Of a DNA stretch of 64,000 nt, positions 54,681-64,000 are shown one piece after another. A program made the translations under genes and the position numbers. Under the pieces are notes generated by a model that worked only from the letters and a program-made list of their open reading frames with translations, had not been told where the DNA came from and ran no database searches. The stretch covers positions 16,866,332-16,930,331 of the forward strand of contig CM055870.1 in NCBI GenBank assembly GCA_029582165.1, given 5' to 3'. Each line of letters starts with the position of its first letter. Within the stretch, counting starts at the first letter, position 1. This stretch comes from Portulaca oleracea. Taxonomy: Eukaryota; Streptophyta; Magnoliopsida; Caryophyllales; Portulacaceae.

Positions 54681-56736
54681 AGATGTTCGACGAAATGCCC
54701 CACTAAGGCCACCTCCAATGGTGTCCCCAAGTGGGAGGGACAAAGGAGAGAGAAGAAGAAAAAAAAGGAAAAAGAAAAGAAAAGAGGGGAGGGGCAGAGC
54801 GTCCCCAGGGAAAAAAGGGGAAAAGGGGAAAGAGACGCGGGAAGGGGGGCGTGGGCCGCACGCCTGTTTTTTTGTCTCAGGCGCGTGCGGTCCACGCTCC
54901 CTGGGGCGCGTCGCGCGCGGCAGGTGGTGGGGCCCACCACTGCCGAGATTTTTAATTTTTTTTTCTTTTTTTTTCGTTTCTTTTCTTTTTCTTTTCCTTT
55001 TCTTTTCCTTTCTTTTCTTTTCCTTTTCATTTTAACAATTAATTTAATTACAATTATTATAATAAATTATTAATTTAAATATTATAATTAAAATTAAATA
55101 AATTATTTTCGAAAAATAATTATTTTGTTAAATTTAAATAAATTATTTAATTGTAAATATTATAGTTACAATTATTTTAATGTTTTAATTATGTTTTGTT
55201 TTAATAATTATTTAAATAATTTCTTTAATTATGTTTTTCAATAATTTATTTTAAAAAATTATATGAAATTTGACATGGATATATTTAGTATGTATTAGTT
55301 TGTTTTTTTACAAAATATTTTTTTGATAAAATGACATTTAAAATGTTGTAAACTGATTCAAAAATTATATTCATAATAGATGAAAAACGGCTATATTCCA
55401 AGCTACTTTTCCAACGGCTATTTTTCCAACGGCTATATTCCAACGTCTATTTTTTCCAACGGCTATATTCCAATGGCTATTTTAATATTTTCGGCTTCGT
55501 AAAGTTGTTGTCACTACCTAAAATTTCATTTTTTAATTATGAATAAACATACTTTTTGGTCGCCACGTCAGCTTTCCGGTGCCGGAAATCGACTCTGGAC
55601 TTCTATGAGAAAATAGTGAAAAAGTACAGACTGCCAGTAGCCGAAAAGTCACTTTAGATTATTCCCAATCACAAGCCCCTCAATACGGATTATTTGTGGC
55701 CAAAAACCCTAAAATATAAGTTATAAGCATAGGATCGACCGGATAGGTCGAAACAAACAGAAAAAGGGACTCAACACGGATCGTTATCGCATGACACGAC
55801 CGTGTTGACGTCGAAAACCTGAAAGTTTGCAGGATCAACACGGTCGTGTTGGCTACAACACGTATTGATCCAACACGATCCACGTTGATCACGGCCGAGA
55901 TTGATTTTGAAATCCCTTGATTTATGACTCGTGTTAAAATGCATTTGGTCATGCTTTTGGATGATATTGGTAGAAATCAATCATGATTTCTCATTAATAT
56001 CATTCAACTCAAATCCCTTGGATTGCCCAATGCAATTGGAAAGTTTGACCTCCTTATGACTCAAAGGTTCGCTATATAAGGTGGATGAATTCAACATTCA
56101 TCCACACCTCAATCATCTTCTTCTTCCTTCTAGAGCATTCAACACATTCTTAAGGTGTTGGTGCAGAACTCTTTGAATCCTTTTGAGAAATCTTGTAACT
56201 TTGCTTACAAGAAGTTAGGGTTTACTTTTAGCCTTGAGTCTTTTCACGGTCTAGTGAATAAGTCTTAAGGGGAGACGGACTTGCCCTCGACTCTTAGCCA
56301 CCCAAGTGATCCCCCATCTTCCGTGATTCTTTATTCCATCTCATTGTTTTTCTCAACACATAATACATAGATTAGAGATAAAAGATTGAGAAGCTTAGCA
56401 TATAATTATTGGTTTGAAACCGTAATAGAATGATCAAAGTCGTTTAAACATGCTCTAGTTTTGGACGGTTGTGGGGTACATTAAATTTCATTGAAATATA
56501 TCAATCATAGACAATTTTTTTTTGATCCAAATATGCACAATTTCAACCTAACATATCGCAATCAACTCGTTTTTTTTCGACAATTTTGAGTAATTTTGAT
56601 AAATTTAAATAAAAACCGATAAATCCACGTTACTGATAAATTTGACAGGCCCTTAGTTGCAAATTACAATGGAGAGCGAGGGAAAATAGTTGAAATACTG
56701 AAAAGTGAAAACGGGCAAGTGCTGATACACCGTTAC

Positions 56737-56859
56737 CTGACTCGCTCGGCTGGGGAATTGAAGAAAGGAAGCGTCGCGTACGACGGACCGGAATCCTCCG
56801 CCGGCGCCACCTCCACCGCCACCGCCACCGCCACCGCCGTGAGTTTTTACTGGCGACAT
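56737..56859 (-). pseudogene. First exon of the glycine-rich gene, array unit 3
   Basis: 41 codons, same length as unit 1; one substitution (VVRDAS for VVRGAS). Confidence 0.45.
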
Positions 56860-56900
56860 CGAAATCTGTCCCTTTTTCTGTCCTGATGAATTAAAATAAA

Positions 56901-57113
56901 ATGTCTTCTGTGATCGGCCACAAGCTGCGTTCTGTCCAGCAACTGCGGCCATGGTTGAGGCACTATTCCCGCATATCGCCGCCCCGACCCGCCCAACCCG
57001 AAAAGGTGATCCGGGTCGTCAACAATATCGCCCATCTCGGCACCCCCAAGGAGGGCCCCAAGCCACGTCAGCTTCTGTCGCTGCCTCCTTTCCCTTCTCA
57101 CCCCTTGCCCGCC
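56901..57113 (+). pseudogene. First exon of the mitochondrial-protein-like gene, array unit 3
   Basis: Same open frame as unit 2, with CACGTC for CCCGTC (synonymous or nearly so). Confidence 0.45.
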
Positions 57114-59186
57114 AGATGTTCGACGAAATGCCCCACTAAGGCCACCTCCAATGGTGTCCCCAAGTGGGAGGGACAAAGGAGAGAGAAGAAGAAAAAAAAG
57201 GAAAAAGAAAAGAAAAGAGGGGGGGAGGGACGCAGCAGCGTCCCTGGGGGGAAAAAAGGGGATAAAGGGAAAGAGACGCGGGAAGGGGGGCGTGGGCCGC
57301 ACACCTGTTTTTTTGTCTCGTAGCGTGCATCCACGCTCCACAGAGGCGCGTCGCAGCGGTGGTGGGGCCCACCACTGCCGAGATTTTTAATTTTTTTTCT
57401 TTTTTTTTCGTTTCTTTTCTTTTTCTTTTCCTTTTCTTTTCCTTTCTTTTCTTTTCCTTTTCATTTTAACAATTAATTTAATTACAATTATTATAATAAA
57501 TTATTAATTTAAATATTATAATTAAAATTAAATAAATTATTTTCGAAAAATAATTATTTTATTAAATTTAAATAAATTATTTAATTGTAAATATTATAGT
57601 TACAATTATTTTAATGTTTTAATTATGTTTTGTTTTAATAATTATTCAAATAATTTCTTTAATTATGTTTTTCAATAATTTATTTTAAAAAATTATATGA
57701 AATTTGACATGGATATATTTAGTATGTATTAGTTTGTTTTTTTACAAAATATTTTTTTGATAAAATGACTTTTAAAATGTTGTAAACTGATTCAAAAATT
57801 ATATTCATAATAGGTACGAAAAAAACGGCTATATTCCAACAGCGACTTTTCCAACGGCTATATTCCAACGTCTATTTTTTCCAACGGCTATATTCCAATG
57901 GCTATTTTAATATTTTCGGCATCGGAAAGCTGATGTGACGACCGAAAAATTCCTTTTTGAAGTATGAATAAACATACTTTTTGGTCGCCACGTCAGCTTT
58001 CCGGTGCCGGAAATCGACTATGGACTTCTATGAGAAAATAGTGAAAAAGTACAGACTGTCAGTAGCCGAAAAGTCACTTTAGATTATTACCAATCACAAG
58101 CCCTTCAATACGTATTATTTGTGGCCAAAAACCCTAAAATATAAGTTATAAGCATATGATCGACCGGATAGGTCGAAAACAAGCTTAACAAGAAAAAGGG
58201 ACTCAACACGGATCGTTGTCAGTATGACACGACCCGTGTTGACGTCCAGAGAGCACCGAAAGTTTGCACAGGATCAACACGGGTCGTGTTGGCTACAACA
58301 CGAACCGTATTGATCCAACACGATCCACGTTGATCACAGCCAGGATTGATTTTGAAATCCCTTGATTTATGACTCGTGTTAAAATGCATTTGGTCATGCT
58401 TTTGGATGATATTGACTGAGAAATCAATCATGATTTCTCATTAATATCATTCAACTCAAATCCCTTGGATTGTGCCCAATGTAATTGGAAAGTTTGACCT
58501 CCTTATGACTCCAAAGGTTCGCTATATAAGGTGGATGAATTCAACATTCATCCACACCCTCAATCATCTTCTTCTTCCCTTCTAGAGAACATTCAACACA
58601 TTCTTAAGGTGTTGTTGCGTAACTCTTTGAATCCTTTTGAAATCTTGTAACTTTGCTTACAAGAAGTTAGGGTTTACTTTTAGCCTTGAGTCTTTTCACG
58701 GTCTAGTGAATAAGTCTTAAGGGGAGACGGACTTGCCCTCGACTCTTAGCCACCCAAGTGATCCCCGTCTTAGTGATTCTTTATTCCATCTCATTGTTTT
58801 TCTCAACACATAATACATAGATTAGAGATAAAAGATTGAGAAGCTTAGCATATAATTATTGGTTTGAAACCGTAATAGAATGATCAAAGTCGTTTAAACA
58901 TGCTCTAGTTTTGGACGGTTGTGGGGTACATTAAATTTCGTTGAAATATATCAATCATAGACAATTTTTTTTGATCCAAATATGCACAATTTCAACCTAG
59001 CATATCGCAATCAACTCGTTTTTTTCCGACAATTTTGAGTAAATTTTGATAAATTTAAATAAAAACCGATAAATCCACGTTACTGATAAATTTGACAGGC
59101 CCTTAGTTGCAAATTACAATGGAGAGCGAGGGAAAACAGTTGAAATACTGAAAAGTGAAAACGGGCAAGTGCTGATACACCGTTAC

Positions 59187-59321
59187 CTGACTCGCTCGGC
59201 TGGGGAATTGAAGAAAGGAAGCGCCACATACGACGGACCGGAATCCTCCGCCGGCGCCACCTCCACCGCCACCGACACCGCCACCGCCACCGCCACTACC
59301 GTGAGTTTTTACTGGCGACAT
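59187..59321 (-). pseudogene. First exon of the glycine-rich gene, array unit 4
   Basis: 45 codons, the longest version; the run is interrupted by Ser and Val codons (HGSGGGGGGVGG), and VVCGAS replaces VVRGAS. Confidence 0.45.
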
Positions 59322-59362
59322 CGAAATCTGTCCCTTTTCCTGTTCTGATGAATTAAAATAAA

Positions 59363-59575
59363 ATGTCTTCTGTGATCGGCCACAAGCTGCGTTCTGTCCA
59401 GCAACTGCGGCCATGGTTGAGGCACTATTCCCGCATATCGCCGCCCCGACCCGCCCAACCCGAAAAGGTGATCCGGGTCGTCAACAATATCGCCCATCTC
59501 GGCACCCCCAAGGAGGGCCCCAAGCCCCGTCAGCTTCTGTCGCTGCCTCCTTTCCCTTCTCACCCCTTGCCCGCC
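59363..59575 (+). pseudogene. First exon of the mitochondrial-protein-like gene, array unit 4
   Basis: Same open frame as units 2 and 3 over the shared peptide. Confidence 0.45.
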
Positions 59576-61638
59576 AGATGTTCGACGAAATGCCCCACTA
59601 AGGCCACCTCCAATGGTGTCCCAAAGTGGGAGGGACAAAGGAGAGAGAAGAAGAAAAAAAAGGAAAAAGAAAAGAAAAGAGGGGGGGACGCGGCGTCCAG
59701 GGAAAAAAGGGGAAAAGGGGAAAGAGACGCGGGAAGGGGCGTGGGCATACGCCTGTTTTTGTCTCAGCGTGCGTCCACGCTCCACATGAGGCGCGTGGTG
59801 GGCCCCACCACTGCCGAGATTTTTAATTTTTTTTCTTTTTTTTTCGTTTCTTTTCTTTTTCTTTTCCTTTTCTTTTCCTTTCTTTTCTTTTCCTTTTCAT
59901 TTTAACAATTAATTTAATTACAATTATTATAATAAATTATTAATTTAAATATTATAATTAAAATTAAATAAATTATTTTTAAAAAATAATTATTTTGTTA
60001 AATTTAAATAAATTATTTAATTGTAAATATTATAGTTACAATTATTTTAATGTTTTAATTATGTTTTGTTTTAATAATTATTTAAATAATTTCTTTAATT
60101 ATGTTTTTCAATAATTTATTTTAAAAAATTATATGAAATTTGACATGGATATATTTAGTATGTATTAGTTTGTTTTTTTACAAAATATTTTTTTGATAAA
60201 ATGACATTTAAAATGTTGTAAACTGATTCAAAAATTATATTCATAATAGGTACGAAAAAAACGGCTATATTCCAACAGCTACTTTTCCAACGGCTATTTT
60301 TTCCAACGGCTATATTCCAACGTCTATTTTTTCCAACGGCTATATTCCAATGGCTATTTTAATATTTTCGGCATCGGAAGCGATGTGACGACGAAAAATT
60401 CCTTTTGAAGTATGAATAAACATACTTTTTGTCGCCACGTCGACTTTCGGTCTTGGAAATCGACTCTGGACTTCTATGAGAAAATAGTGAAAAAGTACAG
60501 ACTGCCAGTAGCCGAAAAGTCACTTTAGATTATTCCCAATCACAAGCCCCTCAATACGGATTATTTGTGGCCAAAAACCCTAAAATATAAGTTATAAGCA
60601 TAGGATCGACCGGATAGGTCGAAAACAAGCTTAACAAGAAAAAGGGACTCAACACGGATCGTGGTCAGTATGACACGACCCGTGTTGACGTCCAGAGAGC
60701 ACAGAAAGTTTGCACAGGATCAACACGGGTCGTGTTGGCTACAACACGAACCGTATTGATCCAACACGATCCACGTTGATCACAGCCAGGATTGATTTTG
60801 AAATCCCTTGATTTATGACTCGTGTTAAAATGCATTTGGTCATGCTTTTGGATGATATTGACTGAGAAATCAATCATGATTTCTCATTAATATCATTCAA
60901 CTCAAATCCCTTGGATTGTGCCCAATGCAATTGGAAAGTTTGACCTCCTTATGACTCCAAAGGTTCGCTATATAAGGTGGATGAATTCAACATTCATCCA
61001 CACCCTCAATCATCTTCTTCTTCCCTTCTAGAGAGCATTCAACACATTCTTAAGGTGTTGACTGCAGCAACTCTTTGAATCCTTTTGAGAAATCTTGTAA
61101 CTTTGCTTACAAGAAGTTAGGGTTTACCTTTAGCCTTGAGTCTTTTCACGGTCTAGTGAATAAGTCTTAAGGGGAGACGGACTTGCCCTCGACTCTTAGC
61201 CACCCAAGTGATCCCCCATCTTCCGTGATTCTTTATTCCATCTCATTGTTTTTCTCAACACATAATACATAGATTAGAGATAAAAGATTGAGAAGCTTAG
61301 CATATAATTATTGGTTTGAAACCGTAATAGAATGATCAAAGTCGTTTAAACATGCTCTAATTTTGGACGGTTGTGGGGTACATTAAATTTCATTGAAATA
61401 TATCAATCATAGACAATTTTTTTTGATCCAAATATGCACAAATTCAACCTAACATATCGCAATCAACTCGTTTTTTTTCGACAATTTTGAGTAAATTTTG
61501 ATAAATTTAAATAAAAACCAATAAATCCACGTTACTGATAAATTTGACAGGCCCTTAGTTGCAAAATACAATGGAGAGCGAGGGAAAACAGTTGAAATAC
61601 TGAAAAGTGAAAACGGGCAAGTGCTGATACACCGTTAC

Positions 61639-61755
61639 CTGACTCGCTCGGCTGGGGAATTGAAAAAAGGAAGCGCCGCGTACGACGGACCGGAATCCTC
61701 CGCCGGCGCCACCTCCACCGCCACCGCCACCGCCGTGAGTTTTTACTGGCGACAT
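61639..61755 (-). pseudogene. First exon of the glycine-rich gene, array unit 5
   Basis: 39 codons; frame and donor site kept. Confidence 0.45.
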
Positions 61756-61796
61756 CGAAATCTGTCCCTTTTCCTGTTCTGATGAATTAAAATAAA

Positions 61797-62004
61797 ATGT
61801 CTTCTGTGATCGGCCACAAGCTGCGTTCTGTCCAGCAACTGCGGCCATGGTTGAGGCACTATTCCCGCATATCGCCGCCCCGACCCGCCCAACCCGAAAA
61901 GGTGATCCGGGTCGTCAACAATATCGCCCATCTCGGCACCCCCAAGGAGGGCCCCAACGCGTCGACATCCATTGCCTCCTTTCCCTTCTCACCCCTTGCC
62001 CGCC
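61797..62004 (+). pseudogene. First exon of the mitochondrial-protein-like gene, array unit 5 (frame altered)
   Basis: Intact to TPKEGP, then a short replaced stretch (AACGCGTCGACATCCATTG) shifts the frame before the LLSLPPFP block. Confidence 0.45.
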
Positions 62005-63022
62005 AGATGTTCGACGAAATGCCCCACTAAGGCCACCTCCAATGGTGTCCCCAAGTGGGAGGGACAAAGGAGAGAGAAGAAGAAAAAAAAGGAAAAAGAA
62101 AAGAAAAGAGGGGAGGACGCGGCAGCGTCCAGGGGAAAAAGGGAAAGGGAAAGAGGCGGGAAGGGGCGTGGGCGCGCGCTGTTTTTGTCACAGACGCGTG
62201 CGAACCACGCTCCCTAGGGCGCGTCGCGCGCGGCAGGTGGTGGGGCCCACCACTGCCGAGATTTTTAATTTTTTTTTCTTTTTTTTTTCGTTTCTTTTCT
62301 TTTTCTTTTCCTTTTCTTTTCCTTTCTTTTCTTTTCCTTTTCATTTTAACAATTAATTTAATTACAATTATTATAATAAATTATTAATTTAAATATTATA
62401 ATTAAAATTAAATAAATTATTTTTAAAAAATAATTATTTTGTTAAATTTAAATAAATTATTTAATTGTAAATATTATAGTTACAATTATTTTAATGTTTT
62501 AATTATGTTTTTTTTTAATAATTATTTAAATAATTTCTTTAATTATGTTTTTCAATAATTTATTTTAAAAAATTATATGAAATTTGACATGGATATATTT
62601 AGTATGTATTAGTTTGTTTTTTTACAAAATATTTTTTTGATAAAATGACATTTAAAATGTTGTAAACTGATTCAAAAATTATATTCATAATAGGTACGAA
62701 AAAAACGGCTATATTCCAACAGCTACTTTTCCAACGGCTATTTTTTCCAACGGCTATATTCCAACGTCTATTTTTTCCAACGGCTATATTCCAATGGCTA
62801 TTTTAATATTTTCGGCATCGGAAAGCTGATGTGACGACCGGAAAATTCCTTTTTGAAGTATGAATAAACATACTTTTTGGTCGCCACGTCAGCTTTCCGG
62901 AAATCGACTCTGGACTTCTATGAGAAAATAGTGAAAAATGCAATTGCGATGGCGAAAAGTCACTTTAGATTATTCCCAATCACAAGCCCCTCAATACGGA
63001 TTATTTGTGGCCAAAAACCCTA

Positions 63023-64000
63023 AAATATAAGTTATAAGCATAGTATCGACCGGATAGGTCGAAAACAAAACAACAAGAAAAAGGGACTCAACACGGATCG
63101 TGGTCGATGTATGACCGCGACCGTGTTGGCGTCGAAGAAACGAAAGTTTGCACAGGATCAACACGGGTCGTGTTGGCTACAACACGAACCGTATTGATCC
63201 AACACGATCCACGTTGATCACAGCCAGGATTGATTTTGAAATCCCTTGATTTATGACTCGTGTTAAAATGCATTTGGTCATGCTTTTGGATGATATTGAC
63301 TGAGAAATCAATCATGATTTCTCATTAATATCATTCAACTCAAATCCCTTGGATTGCGCCCAATGCAATTGGAAAGTTTGACCTCCTTATGACTCCAAAG
63401 GTTCGCTATATAAGGTGGATGAATTCAACATTCATCCACACCCTCAATCATCTTATTCTTCCCTTCTAGAGAGCATTCAACACATTCTTAAGGTGTTGAC
63501 TGCAGCAACTCTTTGAATCCTTTTGAGAAATCTTGTAACTTTGCTTACAAGAAGTTAGGGTTTACTTTTAGCCTTGAGTCTTTTCACGGTCTAGTGAATA
63601 AGTCTTAAGGGGAGACGGACTTGCCCTCGACTCTTAGCCACCCAAGTGATCCCCCATCTTCCGTGATTCTTTATTCCATCTTATTGTTTTTCTCAACACA
63701 TAATACATAGATTAGAGATAAAAGATTGAGAAGCTTAGCATATAATTATTGGTTTGAAACCGTAATAGAATGATCAAAGTCGTTTAAACATGCTCTAATT
63801 TTGGACGGTTGTGGGGTACATTAAATTTCATTGAAATATATCAATCATAGACAATTTTTTTTGATCCAAATATGCACAATTTCAACCTAACATATCGCAA
63901 TCAACTCGTTTTTTTTCGACAATTTTGAGTAAATTTTGATAAATTTAAATAAAAACCAATAAATCCACGTTACTGATAAATTTGACAGGCCCTTAGTTGC
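63023..64000 (+). repeat. Array unit 6, cut by the window end
   Basis: LTR body 63023-63698, then the flank to CAGGCCCTTAGTTGC. The exon pair would lie beyond the window. Confidence 0.88.

Larger units (their letters stand above)
53261..55711 (+). repeat. Array unit 2
   Basis: LTR body 53261-53938; exon pair 54316-54680; pyrimidine tract about 54955-55030; MITE remnant about 55488-55709, where GCTTCGTAAAGTTGTTGTCA replaces the usual GCATCGGAAAGCTGATGTGA. Confidence 0.9.
55712..58136 (+). repeat. Array unit 3
   Basis: LTR body 55712-56358, with many small losses in the palindrome region (for example CACGACCGTGTTGACGTCGA). Exon pair 56737-57113. It lacks one CCAACGGCTA repeat. MITE remnant about 57912-58134. 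Confidence 0.9.
58137..60582 (+). repeat. Array unit 4
   Basis: LTR body 58137-58808; exon pair 59187-59575, with the longest glycine-codon run; MITE remnant about 60365-60580, with small deletions (GCATCGGAAGCGATGTGACG). Confidence 0.9.
60583..63022 (+). repeat. Array unit 5
   Basis: LTR body 60583-61260; exon pair 61639-62004; MITE remnant about 62809-63020, lacking CCGGTGCC-type bases in the right arm. Confidence 0.9.
50821..64000 (+). repeat. Tandem array of a chimeric ~2.44-kb unit (five units plus a partial)
   Basis: The start phrase AAATATAAGTTATAAGCATA recurs at 50821, 53261, 55712, 58137, 60583 and 63023 (periods 2440, 2451, 2425, 2446, 2440). Each unit has, in order: copia LTR body; a CATAA-flanked AT-rich stretch; a short intergenic region with two divergent first exons; a purine-rich tract; GGGCCCACCAC; a pyrimidine tract; about 350 bases of AT-rich DNA; CCAACGGCTA repeats; and the right three-fifths of the foldback MITE, which rejoins the LTR of the next unit. 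The first LTR belongs to the real copia element. The array runs off the right edge. Confidence 0.93.

Noticed and set aside
54580..54706. PPR-repeat fragment (ARQMFDEMPH) in the third frame of the array exon
   Set aside because: Only ten residues, in a different frame from the longer conserved peptide, followed at once by a stop. Probably chance.

Overview
The window is nuclear DNA of a flowering plant, probably a eudicot. The signs are plant LINEs, a tRNA-Asp-primed Athila-type Ty3/gypsy element, a Tat-type gag, Ty1/copia sequence, hAT and Mutator (MULE) transposons, GT-AG introns and one plant reticulon-like gene. Nearly everything is mobile-element sequence, much of it nested. The only intact-looking host gene is the reticulon-like gene at 36302-39502 (+ strand, four exons, 177 codons).

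Layout, left to right. 1-3430: a decayed LINE on the minus strand. 3542-3842: a small broken gene with a signal-peptide-like start and its own TATA box. 4041-23112: a minus-strand Athila-like element with 5' LTR, PBS, gag, a protease region present in three tandem 856-bp copies, RT split by a hAT MITE, and RNase H; integrase and the 3' LTR are missing. Its gag is split by a second LTR element (9921-20777, TSD CCGAT) that encodes only gag and is full of short palindromes. 23113-28085: a second, different LINE on the minus strand. 28159-33184: a MULE with about 90-bp TIRs inside a TA microsatellite. It has two convergent spliced genes, one of unknown function and one FAR1-like, and internal tandem repeats carrying a reiterated TGTGGNCA motif. 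33486-34772: a solo LTR (TSD AAACT). 36302-39502: the reticulon-like gene. 39640-41100: an RRM-bearing LINE remnant. 41107-41245: a 139-bp LTR-like miniature element.

42152-51498: a Ty1/copia element (TSD CATAA) with a mostly open pol. Its 5' LTR carries a foldback MITE, and a 3.07-kb solo LTR of another family sits near its 3' end. From 50821 to the window end runs a head-to-tail array of a roughly 2.44-kb unit (five whole units and part of a sixth). Each unit joins a copia LTR body, the sequence that flanks the copia element, the divergent first exons of two host-like genes, a purine/pyrimidine tract, an AT-rich block, CCAACGGCTA repeats and half of the MITE.

The most interesting points are the two-gene MULE with its repeated motif, the independent occurrence of reiterated CG-centred palindromes in several unrelated LTR families, the protease triplication, and the chimeric 2.44-kb array. 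All calls come from reading the sequence; no database search was possible.
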